Shown here: positions 1 to 9,100 of the stretch, one piece after another
Numbering within the stretch: the first letter of the stretch is position 1
How the letters are laid out: each line of letters begins with the position of its first letter
NCBI GenBank assembly: GCA_900618425.1
Contig: UZAN01046487.1
Coordinates: forward strand, 8,785-22,870
Length of the DNA stretch: 14,086 nt
Direction: 5' to 3'
Source: Echinostoma caproni
Taxonomy: Eukaryota; Platyhelminthes; Trematoda; Plagiorchiida; Echinostomatidae
Made by a program: the position numbers and the translations under genes
The notes under the pieces: model-generated
Seen by the model: only the letters and a program-made list of their open reading frames with translations
Told to the model about the DNA's origin: nothing
The model's database searches: none

Positions 1-234
1 ATGGTCACCGATGGTTAGCTACACTGAGTGATATGGCTGGGTGTCGCAAAGTGGCGCTCGTGCATCCACTCGTTATTTTCCTAACACCACTCTAAATGTA
101 TTCCCCATCTTCTGCTTGAATTTGCTTCGACATTCCAATCTTCATTTCGCTATTTTATCCAAATGGGCAACCCAAACCGGCGCACGAAAGTGCACGGTTA
201 ATGGTTGTAAAAACTGAAAAACTGAAAGTTATGG
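1..234 (-). repeat. Repeat A, copy 1 (cut by window edge)
   Basis: Read on the minus strand, this segment matches 12076-12327 on the plus strand almost end to end, with small indels. A third, shorter copy lies at 11731-11815. All three copies share an 18-base core, here at 177-194 and at 11759-11776 and 12117-12134, which contains a small hairpin (GCAC-TTTC-GTGC). No credible coding frame was seen. The match reaches base 1, so the repeat probably continues outside the window. Copy 2 lies directly before an RTE-like LINE, so repeat A may be the 5' part of that LINE family; that is inference. Confidence 0.85.
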
Positions 235-359
235 ACCCCCAAAGAAACCTAGCCGCTTTGGCCACTCAAGAATAAACCACTGACATTAATCTTTCTCGTA
301 TGGCTTATTGTACCGTGATTTGTTCGACACAGTCTGCACTCAGACTTGTGTGAAATATA

Positions 360-1760
360 ATAATAATAATGTCCACGATGAACTCACCACAGCACAAAAT
401 GGCCAAATGGCTGGTCAAGATATTCGAACCAGTCCACAGATCAATGGTGAAACATACCGTCGAGGACAGTTTCGAACTGATCGTTTTGGACACGATAAAC
501 GTTGAAGGAAAACACATGGCTTCATTCGATGTTCAATTCCCATTTACTTATGTACCAGTTCATGAAGTCATAAAAATCATTTGCGATCATATAGAGAATG
601 ATCCAATCCGAGTGATTCTACCAGTGTCAATCCTTGAGCGTTTATTAATACTCTGCACAACCAATGTGTCTTCCACTTTTCAAAGAAATGAGTACAGACA
701 AATTGACGGTGTCGCTATGGGAAGCCCGCTAGGCCCATTCTGGCAAACCTGTTTATGGCACATCTCGAACACAAGGCAAATAACATTCCAGAACGTGCCA
801 TCCTTTACAAACGATACGTCGACGACACCCTTGTAATAACAGAAGGCCCAGAAGAAGCTACAGTAATTCTGGATGAACTTAATAGATTACAACCAAATAT
901 CTGCTTCACAATGGAATTCGAAGCCAACAACACGCTGAATTTCCTTGACATCAGCTTGAGGCGAAGGAGATCGCCCGATCCGTTTGCTGAAAGAAAACCT
1001 GGACAGGCCAATATCTATACTTCGAGAGCTTTGTGCCCCTGGAATATAAACGTGGTCTTGTTTGGACGCTATTCGACAGAACGAGGCGGATCTGCACGAA
1101 AGATAAAATTGAACAAGAACTATAAAAACTTCGGGAGATGTTAGCAGAAAACGCATACTCCGAAGCGTTCGTTAATAAACCTAGCAAACCAAGAAATGTA
1201 AAAGAAACTATTGCGTCAGCTCCAAAATTACGAGTCATATTGTGCCTCCAATTCAAAGGTGATGTAAGCTGTTTGCTCAAAAAACGACTGAGATCGGTAA
1301 CTGCTCGAACCTACTATGCAGCTGACCCCCAAATCGTCTATCGGACAACTAGGATATCCACATCTCCGGTAAAAGAACGTCTGCCTCGGTACGCCAATTC
1401 TAATTTGATCTAAAAATTCCAATGTGGGTGCGGAGCGACCAACGCGGGCAGAACGGAGTGACAATTACGTAACCGGGTGATTGAACACATTCCAAGTTGG
1501 GTCCAAAGTCAGATGACGCAGTCTGGGTCAGGTACGCGGCATAGAAACAACGGTCGAACCTGCAAGACTCCGTCGTCAGACATAGCTCCACATCTTCTGA
1601 TGACGCAACACTAGAACGACCGAAACACGGCGTTTCGGATTACCTACAAGTCACAAATCGTAAGATTGCTAGGGTTTGCAGAAGCGAATGCTATCAGTTG
1701 ATGGAAGCTCCCCTTGTGTCAAAAAAAGAACTTTATGTTAGTTTATCCTTACCCTGGTGA
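360..1760 (+). pseudogene. Penelope-like element 1: broken reverse transcriptase + GIY-YIG ORF
   Basis: Relic of a Penelope-like retroelement protein, which in intact elements joins a telomerase-like reverse transcriptase to a GIY-YIG endonuclease and inserts itself by target-primed reverse transcription. The RT starts near 369 (SPQHKMAKWLVK), continues with FDV (first catalytic Asp, about 526-534) and GVAMGSPLGP (about 708-737), then shifts frame to the YVDD box (about 817-828) and the FLDI motif (about 941-952). After another shift it resumes with WTGQYLYFESF and YKRGLV (about 995-1060), then the connector to 1410. The endonuclease region follows (CGCGATNAGRTE, about 1420-1455; IEHIPSW, about 1481-1501), and the typical SLSLPW tail ends at a TGA at 1758-1760. 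The damage includes at least three frameshifts, a TAA at 1411-1413 where a Tyr is expected, a TGA at 1456-1458, and Asn in place of the GIY-YIG Tyr. It is 5'-truncated just after a TAA microsatellite. Non-functional. Confidence 0.92.
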
Positions 1761-1940
1761 CATCGTTCCTTTACCCCTCCCCCTTTTTGTTTGTCTGTTT
1801 CATTGTATTATACTCTTTTTTATTGTCATGGTAAATCCCTATATAAATATCGTGTTTTCTGCAGTATGCATCATGTTGAGATGCAGCGAAGTCGTCCTGG
1901 ACATAAACCGCGCAGTATTGCAAGATGGGTTTTTTTAATG
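1761..1940 (+). mobile_element. 3' tail of Penelope-like element 1
   Basis: Non-coding sequence directly after the last PLE 1 coding bases: a C/T-rich stretch (about 1766-1830), then a segment ending in a run of T at about 1930-1936. I take this as the 3' untranslated end of the element because it starts right at the stop and no other feature claims it. The exact 3' boundary is not visible; no target-site duplication was identified. Confidence 0.55.
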
Positions 1941-3050
1941 TAGCATTGTTAATTGTTTGCATGTAAAGACACGCTAAATTCGCGCACTGAGTAGATCCTG
2001 GATACTCCCGGGTTAAGCAGAGCTGAATGCTACCAGGCGCGTCCCCGGGTGGTGGATAGGATACTTCACCGAAGAAGGTTAGTTGTGAATAAGTTGTGGC
2101 ACACCGCAACAAATAAGCAGTCGCGAACATAGCGGCGGCACTACCAGGGTGCGATGGTTTTCAAGTTGATCACTTGGCTCCTGTTTAAAAGCCACATAAG
2201 CCCCGTGACGGTGTCATGACAAAGGTCGATGTGACTGGCCTTCCAAAACTAAAGCCATTGATCCCCTCAATTCCGAAGCGAGGGACTACTTCCTGCCGCC
2301 TTGCAGTTTGCACTTGATTGTGCGAAGGCTAGAGGTGCACCCTCAAAATAAAAAAGGCCGGGTGACGCTGGGGACATATCTCATGCCAAACTCCCAAGGA
2401 ACTTCATAATCATGATCATGTCTGGAGCCGGCTTATTCTTTTCAAGGAGCCAGCCGCAGTAAAGTAAAGCATTGAGTAACTTCCGATGATTCGATCCCCT
2501 TCCGTAAGGTAGGCCTGTTTGTGCCACAAACAAATCCGTTGATCGGAATCATTTTGGGAAACATTGCGTTGTAGTACTGTAAATTCAAACTGCTTGTAAA
2601 CAGGTTCTGTTCGTACATCTCAACAATGACCGTTAAACATTGGTCACATGAAGGTTAATAAGCTCCCAACCATTAGCCAATATGAGGTTTCAGTTTGACC
2701 ACTTGTATACCGGTTCGGTGGTTGTCTTCCAACTCCCCATTTAGATGATCGATACACGAATAAAAAAGAAAACCTGAATGAAGCAACAAGGTACAAGCAG
2801 GGAGTTTAGGTAAACTATATGTGTGTGTGTGGAAAAGGAGCAGACACACGAGGGCAAATGCCTAATACGACACTAGCAACAACAAAAACAATCTCTACTT
2901 CCAGTTAATATAACAATTAACCTCACGATTTTGGTATTTGTCTTTCAGTTGCCAACTTGGTCGATCAATGACGAAGGAATAGAAAGGAGAAGTAGAAGCT
3001 TCAGAGTAGTAACAAGGCAAATAAAGTGTTAAACTGAAACTGCGCACACA
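1941..3050. other. Unassigned non-coding stretch
   Basis: No gene, RNA or clear transposon protein was found on either strand. The first part (about 1985-2350) is GC-richer than its surroundings and has the feel of an interspersed repeat, but there is no second copy in this window to prove it. The rest is ordinary mixed sequence with many stops in all frames, apart from the short (GT)n tract at 2820-2831. Confidence 0.5.
2820..2831. repeat. (TG)6 microsatellite
   Basis: Twelve bases of uninterrupted TG dinucleotides preceded by ATA. Simple sequence repeat with no evident function. Confidence 0.9.
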
Positions 3051-3056
3051 CACGAG

Positions 3057-3240
3057 CATGGTGGGCGGTGGTGGCCCGGTGTTAAAGTCACCAAATTATC
3101 ACCCAGGAGGACGAGTGTTCGAATCCCACCATGACCGCTTCCGCTTCACTTTTCCCACTGTGTGTTGAATGGCAGCCATTTGATTGGCCGCTTCCCCCTT
3201 CCTGAAAATTGTATCTTTGTTTATTCAATAAAAGGAAGTA
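3057..3240 (+). mobile_element. tRNA-derived SINE, copy in intergenic DNA
   Basis: A pol III split promoter is readable: box A-like TGGCCCGGTGTT at 3072-3083 and box B-like GTGTTCGAATCCC at 3114-3126, about 40 bases apart as in a tRNA gene. The T-arm no longer pairs fully (GAGTG against CCCAC), so it is a tRNA-derived repeat and not a working tRNA. An unrelated body follows, ending in the A-rich AATAAAAGGAAGTAAAA at about 3225-3243, the kind of tail SINEs carry. The source tRNA cannot be assigned with confidence. Confidence 0.65.
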
Positions 3241-4179
3241 AAATGGAAAAGAAAAAAGAGCATCATGGTTTATGTAGCTCCGGTGTATGCCTAATGTTCT
3301 CCAACCATCAATTAGACTTGTTCCGGGGGCTTGAAATGGGAAAGCTAACACAATCAATATGGATGAGCCCGTTGATCAGAGTTTTCAGGTCTCCATGTTT
3401 GGTTTCAGTTGGACCACTCTTAGACTCTATCTATCTCCTGCTTGCTCCGGTAAATATTGCCCACCGAGAAAACCTATCTTATGATATTCACAATATGGCT
3501 TCATTTGCCATATACACGACGAATTGTCATTTGAAACTTAACCAAATCCTCCATTACCCACATGAAATAATCACAATACTTTCCCTAGTTATTATAACCT
3601 ATAGAGTTCAGACATTTACTCCAGTGCGCGACCGCGATTATCCAAAACTCTTTGTCTAACCTTTGAGTTGCTTTTCAGGTTCCCACACTAGGCTTGCGCG
3701 ATACGGCGTAGAAAGCGGTGTTTGAACACCGGTGGTCTGTATGAAACCTTACATATGCACCATATGCAGTACTCTTCTGCATAGCGAACACAGTCGGGAA
3801 CGACCGGTCTGCTCACTTAGAGGTGCTCGCTCTTAGGAGAGACACAAAGAAAATATCATAAGACGGGGTTAAAACACGAAGGCGAGTTATTAGCATAAAT
3901 CCGCCTTCTGAATTATTCTTGTGAGGTACCCAACACAACTGAAATAAAACAATAAATAAACGTTCGATAGAAATTTATCTTATCAAAATGGAATTCATTA
4001 TCTAACGTTTTTGAGTTTTTTCCTTCCGAAATAAAATTAGGATTTGTTTTTGATTGTGGGCAAATATTTCAAACAGGATTCTGGTGAAAATTTTGGTAAG
4101 GTTTGCAGCCTGATGAGCAATCCAAGCAGCAACCTCTCAGCCAGCTTTGCCTCATCGCTATCACTTTTTTAGATTTCTA
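3241..4179. other. Unassigned stretch; long ORF judged spurious
   Basis: A 165-codon plus-strand frame (3162-3659) begins inside the SINE and shows no recognisable domain. Its composition (Ile, Leu, His, Tyr rich) resembles chance AT-rich translation, and its start lies in repeat sequence. The part from about 3685 to 3875 is less AT-rich and may be a worn interspersed repeat. 3900-4080 is AT-rich and empty. No RNA gene was seen. Confidence 0.5.
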
Positions 4180-4237
4180 TCTTTTGTGCGCACAAGGTTG
4201 GGTGATGTAATCCAAAAAGCAGTGCTTCACTAACTGC

Positions 4238-4366
4238 CAAAAGTTTAGCATTGCGATTACGTAATGGCGGTTTGCAAGATGAATTAGGATCAACTGTCTT
4301 GTTGCCATGATATGTTTTGCAACAGATGACCCTGGATTTCTTGTAATCACTTGGCCATCAATCATC
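4238..4366 (-). repeat. Inverted repeat arm within PLE 2 C-terminal coding region
   Basis: The reverse complement of this segment matches 5053-5182 with only scattered substitutions and three short indels. It encodes the PLE 2 stretch after the endonuclease motif (DGQVITRNPGSSVAKHI). The two arms are about 0.7 kb apart. Confidence 0.9.
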
Positions 4367-4469
4367 GGTTGCGTCATCGATTTCACCAACCACATGGGAA
4401 TATGTTCGGCCGGCCGTTGTGAGAGCTGACGGTTTGTTCTGCTTATGTATGCGTCACCGCAACCGGTAT

Positions 4470-4487
4470 ATGGTGTGTGTGTGTGAG
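4470..4487. repeat. (GT)n microsatellite inside PLE 2 endonuclease frame
   Basis: A short GT run read on the minus strand as His-Thr codons (SHTHT). The reading frame of PLE 2 changes at this tract: the upstream frame runs into nonsense just after it, and the GIY-YIG half is in the other frame. Slippage of one dinucleotide unit is the simplest explanation. Confidence 0.75.
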
Positions 4488-5052
4488 ACAGAGCCGGTTT
4501 GCCATCCATGTTTACGTTTGTCCAAATCAATTCCACGAGTGGAGGCAATGAGTCCGAGTTGAGCAGCTGGGCATGTACGATCTAGAGCTGACCTCAACTC
4601 CTGGCGCTCATCATTGTAAATGTGATCACCTTTGAATGCAAGCTTGTTGTAGATGGCATTTTCTCTGACGTTTTGGGTTGGGTTACCTTTTGGAAATGGC
4701 CTACTGTGAATATCTATAATCCTTCTTGGGTAACCATCGTTTAGCAATGTTCTCCTTAAGAAATCCTCTTCTTCCTTTAGTGTATCTGGAGAACAAATGT
4801 TTGTCGCCCGATGGAATATGGTTCTCTCAAGCCCACGTTTGTAAGTCATGGGGAAAAAGCTGGATAAGTGTAGGTATTGATCATTCCATGTCGCTTTTCG
4901 GTAGACTGAGCGTTGTAGTGTCCCATTTATCCCCCTCGTAACTTTTATGTCTAGAAAAGCTAGTGTCGACGGTTTTCGTTTCATGAAATACAGATAGATG
5001 TGGATGGACTGAGTTAAACTGTTGTAAGTGTTTTAAAATGTTCATCATCTGT

Positions 5053-5182
5053 TATTGATGGTCAAGTGATTACAAGAAATCCAGGGTCATCTGTTGCAAA
5101 ATATCATGGCAACAAGATACACAGTTGATTTTAATTCATCTTTCAAACTATAATTACGTAATCGCAGTGCCAAACTTTTGGT
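5053..5182 (+). mobile_element. Plus-strand fragment of PLE 2 3' coding end
   Basis: Short second copy of the PLE 2 C-terminal coding segment in the opposite orientation (compare 4238-4366). It starts immediately at the upstream edge of the minus-strand PLE 2 relic, making a head-to-head junction near 5052. It encodes the same GQVITRNPGSSVA block but with small indels. Such partial inverted or tandem copies are a known structural habit of Penelope-like elements. Confidence 0.85.
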
Positions 5183-6086
5183 AATCAGAGATTGGTATCG
5201 CTTTATCTTCCAACCAATGGGAGTTCCCCGGTGCCGACTAATTTTCATATTGGCGTTTATTTCTTACTACGTATATTTGGGTTTCGAAATCGAGAAGCCA
5301 TGCTCTTTATTGAAACCAGATTTAGGTGACAATTATTGACCTCAATTTATCATCAATTTCTGGAAATGATTTTCTTATCAACCATCCCAACATGAAGTAC
5401 GGACTGAGAAAGCAGCAGTAATTAAGTGGACCTATCAGCCTTGCCGCTAAAAAAAGTTAAACGCATATAGTGCGTTTGCTACAGTAATCACCAGAGATGC
5501 CGACAGCGGTCTCAAGCAGCAAACATACAAAATAAGGAGAAGTTTTGAATAAACAGTGATAATTTATTAAACGATTCTAATTACCTTCCGTGACACATGT
5601 GGATGGCGTAATCTATATCTAGGTGCAACAACTGATATCCGTCACGGAACCAAGTGGCGTTTTCTGTCGGTGTCTAGATATACGCAGCGACCGGGTGAAA
5701 CCGGTTGGCACTAGGACGTGTTCGCTCGGAGGGCGTAATCACCCTTCGGGAGTACCATCTGGGGAGGCTACTGTAACAGCACCTGGTAAACTGCTGGGAC
5801 GTTTACTCGACCTTTGGAAAATTGCTACACTAATATACAACAGTGACAGTGAAGGATATTCGTATCTATGTATTGTACGATTAAGTGTTATATATCGGTA
5901 TTAGATACATTGATAAAGTGATCCCTGTTCGTCGAGAGTAATTATAAAGCAGAAGTAAGAAGTTTTCCTCCCTCGCAAGTGTTGTGTTAAGTGCGGAAAA
6001 TCAATCGCAAGCGCAGCAAAGAACAAACCGCAAAAACGAAATTTTATGAAGCAAAATGGCAGGTAAACGCTATTTCAGTTTCTTAC
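5183..6086. other. Unassigned stretch with a 93-codon ORF of unknown status
   Basis: A plus-strand frame at 5623-5904 could encode 93 residues (contains SLGGRNHPSGVPSGEATV); its first half is GC-richer than the neighbourhood. I recognise no domain. It starts inside a 9-base inverted repeat pair (TTCCGTGAC at 5586-5594, GTCACGGAA at 5641-5649), suggesting part of an interspersed repeat more than a gene. On the minus strand, where the zinc-finger gene would continue after 6087, I found no convincing next exon. Confidence 0.4.
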
Positions 6087-6173
6087 CTTCGTGAACAGTA
6101 GCAATATGCATACGGAGATAGGAAAGCGTCGAGAATGTCTTTAAACAAATCTCACATTGAGGACAACGGTTAT
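6087..6173 (-). CDS. Zinc-finger gene, exon with finger 3
   Basis: Acceptor: a CT-rich run (TTTTTCTCTCTCTC) and TATATATAG before 6173; donor: GTAAGAAAC after 6087. The 87 bp are the same length as the finger 1 exon and have the same phases (1 in, 1 out). It encodes NRCPQCEICLKTF and then STLSYLRMHIATVHE: C-x2-C-x12-H-x4-H. Two further Cys precede the first ligand (CPQC), so an alternative zinc pairing is possible, though the CEIC pair gives the standard spacing to the His pair. The phase 1 donor shows that at least one more exon should follow; none was recognised within the window. Confidence 0.87.
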
Positions 6174-9100
6174 CTATATATAGAGAGAGAGAAAAACGAG
6201 ATCTAATAAGCGTATCATCGTAATCGTTGTATTAGATATTTCAAACATGAGACGAGAATCTATGTAGGGTAAGGACATAGTAGAACAATGGCTCAGGGGT
6301 CTTGGTAGATCGTGAATGAGAGCTGGGATTTACAAAGCAGCCAATATCAAAATAACAGATTATGACAGATTACATGACATTATTTGTAAAGCCAGATATT
6401 CCTAGGGTTTAAAACTTAGGACCCTAAAAAGGAAAGTTTCCATAACACGGCTTACCATGCATGGAATCCAAATGAGCTTGCATGTTGGCCTGACCGGGGA
6501 AGCTTTTGCCACATACAGGACATATGGAGGAAGGTTCGGATGAAACAACTGAATAAAAATAGAAGATACAGAACAAGCGAGTAGATCAGATCGGGTGATT
6601 TGTACACATGTACACAGCGACTGCAAAGAATGTCCGTAGAAGCACATGAACGGTGGTGCAGTGAATATCACTCATCAGATATGCATATCCGGCAAGTCAC
6701 ACAAAAAATTGAGCGATACTGCCGTAAGGAACGATAGTCAACGTAATAAACTGATGAGGAAAACAATGGATTGGCTACTTTGACTTAAAGATGTCTATAC
6801 CATGATTTTTGGCACAGTCAGGACCCATGAAAGAATTATAGGGAAAGCACTGAAATGTTAGGTATCAAACGCATGCATTGAACTCCAAAGACAATATATC
6901 AAACCGTATCCTGACGCAGTATAAACGAACAGTCAAATTCAATCAAACTTAACACGATATGAAGACGAAAAGCAAGGTTTCGTTCAACTCCTCCTGATGC
7001 ACAGTTATTTAATGAGGAATATGCGGGTAATAATAGGCTGCGGAGAAAAAGTTCAAAATTCTATAGATTACCCTGAACATTTCATGTTACTTAGCGGTAT
7101 GTTTTCACATCTGATTCAGGAAAGACCAAGTTGGTTCAGTCCTTCTAATGAAAAACGACGAGAAATTCAAATGTAAAGCATGAATAAATCGTTCGTACAA
7201 CAGCTACATTTACGACGGATGAAGTTCTGATGAACCTGTAACATGTAAACAGAAATATTTCCCAGTGGTCACGAACTTCACTTATTTCGTAGTTTCGGTG
7301 TGACATCTATTTGTTGACCCTGATTGATTTATTCCTACCGACTGCAGTTTAGATAAGCGCTAACCTAGCGTAGCAGTATTCTGGTTTTGAACGCTGTTCA
7401 GGCATTTTTAAGTGAGAAACTTGAGGAGAACTAGATAACATAGCACAATAGAATTCAAGAATGAAGTTGCAGAAGTGAATTAATAATTGAGTGACGTAAG
7501 TTAAATGATACGTGAACTTCATTGTGAACAATATAATGATGTTAATCAGCAATTCCAGCCACAAACCATTCAACCTGTGGATCATGATTAGGAACCCTAA
7601 AACATACTCGATCTTGTACGGTGTTTAATGCTTTGATCCCGTACAGACTTCTCTCAACCCTTCTGTAATGGCAACTTACCTTGACAAAAACTGCAAGCTG
7701 ATAGGGCGTAACGGAGAGCCACGCGTTGTGCACTAGTACGACAAAAAATTTCTGCCTAAGCAATAAAATCATCAATATCACATACATGAATGCTGACTAA
7801 ACTGTCAGGTATATGTAGTCACGGTTCACAAGACAATCCAGAATGACCAAAATAGCCGACTAGAGACTTACGGGAACTCGTTTCAACACCGGATATCCGC
7901 GATTCACAGTCATCGGGTGAGCTCTGTAAACATTTCAGGTAACGTGTCAATTTATCAGTCTTTGGTGACCACTGAGACATTTGCAAAACACGCGAATTAA
8001 AATAAATTCAAAATCGCCAAATGGACTGAGAAAACGGTAAATTTGACGTTACAGACTTAGAACTCACAGGAGAACCTTCTGAATGGCCATTGAGACTGGA
8101 TGGAAACTCAAAAGCATCAGCGACTTCTGAAACAGAGGATTGAACGATCCGAGTGAGATAACAAGCATAACATGCTCTTGCACTCGGAATGTAAACAAGG
8201 CGTTTTTTCTTTTGACTTAAAACAACTTCCTGTTGAAGAAAATGCACAGGCCTGTTTACCATTTTGTGTTCTAGAAATTCATACGCGAAAACCGACTAAA
8301 TAAGATGTGAGTTATGATGGTGCGAAAGATTATGCATTCCCTCTGAAACTAGCTGAAAACATAAGGGATTTTTGTGAATGTTACGATGTTACAAATACAA
8401 CGATGTCGGCAGAGAATTATATTCGCCGACGTTTCGGTTACCGTGGGTAACCTTCCTCAATAAAGGTTTTACAATCAAAAAAATTGTAAAACCTACCTTG
8501 AGAAAGGTTACCCACGGTAATCGAAATTTCGACGAAAATAATTTCCTACCGACATCGCTGCGTTATTAACATTACAACATTCATAATAAAACAACACATG
8601 GCGCATCGATTTTTCGATACAGTCCTAACATCATTTGGTCCTGATGTGTTAAAAATAAGGGTTTTTTAGTATCCCAGTCGTGCAACTGAGCAACCTGAGA
8701 GATTGGTGAAACCCAGACGCCAAAGCTCACTGCACAGAAATAGCATGTGCCTCACATTCACAAATACGAAGTGAAACGAGTATGATGAATCGAGAAGAGT
8801 TGAAATATACCGGACAAAATCAAAATATAAACTCCGAAACGATTTGAGGTCACGGATGATAGCATCTTAGCTCAAAAATTGTCACTGCCTTTGAATTCCG
8901 TATCGTCCTATGCGCTACGAATCAACATGGCTGCAGTCTCGATTGATTCCGCCACTAAAACACCCAGAGCTGTTGATTCAACTACCAAAGTTTGGCTTTC
9001 CTTCGGAACTTGAGTCCTGAACAGCAAGCTATCTCAAGGACCGCAACATCTCCGTTGGAATTTACGGGACCATGTCTAGTCCCGTGCCTGTGAATGCCGG

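Larger units (their letters stand above)
4180..5052 (-). pseudogene. Penelope-like element 2: 3' part of RT plus GIY-YIG, broken
   Basis: Minus-strand relic of a PLE from a family different from PLE 1. It begins about 5047 with LKHLQQFNSVHPHLS, in a frame one base off from the next part. Reading 4984 downward it has LAFLDIKVTRG, SVYRKATW and YKRGLERT, the end of the RT domain, then the connector, then a second frame with the endonuclease block (GCGDAYISRTNRQLSQR, then EHIP) and its C-terminal region to 4177. The palm domain with the catalytic Asp residues is absent, so the copy is 5'-truncated. The second frame break lies at a (GT)n tract at about 4470-4487, inside the endonuclease coding region. 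In the GIY-YIG half the motif reads YIS where family members usually have Y-I/V-G. Dead copy. Its upstream edge abuts an inverted copy of its own 3' coding sequence. Confidence 0.9.
8376..8582. repeat. 207 bp near-perfect palindrome (foldback/MITE-like)
   Basis: Left arm 8376-8475 and right arm 8482-8582 are inverted copies of each other, starting GAATGTT and ending AACATTC, with only a few A bases at the centre (about 8476-8481). Differences between the arms are mostly single substitutions plus short indels, so a transcript or single strand would fold into one long hairpin. It carries no protein frame. It sits in the largest intron of the zinc-finger gene, about 100 bp from the linker exon. 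It resembles two inverted ends of a repeat family joined head-to-head. Confidence 0.9.

Noticed and set aside
1869..1912. Hammerhead-like stretch in the PLE 1 3' tail (TTGAGATGCAGCGAAG then a small GTC-CTG-GAC hairpin)
   Set aside because: The order recalls CUGAUGAG...CGAAA plus stem III, but several core bases are wrong, stem II is at most one or two pairs, and no stem I forms. Too weak to annotate without a family consensus.
1771..2130. 119-codon minus-strand ORF
   Set aside because: It runs antisense over the PLE 1 tail and unassigned repeat-like sequence, and shows no domain.
3162..3659. 165-codon plus-strand ORF
   Set aside because: It starts inside a SINE, has no domain and a composition typical of chance translation; no splice or promoter context supports it.
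5631..5652. CTGATA + TCCG-TCA-CGGA hairpin + AC, a possible hammerhead core
   Set aside because: The CUGANGA and GAAA cores are both incomplete and no stem III or cleavage site follows.
5965..6064. Plus-strand CCVKCGKS peptide followed by ATGGCAG and a GTAAAC donor-like site
   Set aside because: It looks like the start of a zinc finger but has no His ligands, and the frame has no supported exon around it. It overlaps the downstream flank of the real minus-strand gene.
7542..7668. Minus-strand segment after an acceptor-like CCATTACAG that would complete C-x2-C-x12-H with the upstream CSFC
   Set aside because: In that frame a TAA follows the first His directly and no second His exists; the main gene frame is perfect without it. 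The match is probably chance.
8378..8569. 63-codon ORF across the palindrome
   Set aside because: It is read through both arms of an inverted repeat; the peptide is a by-product of the hairpin sequence.
8743..8762. 20 bp micro-exon candidate on the minus strand (TCYFCA) before a GTGAGC donor
   Set aside because: Its phases would fit, but the acceptor has a poor pyrimidine tract, and the linker exon at 8068-8270 already joins finger 1 in frame directly.
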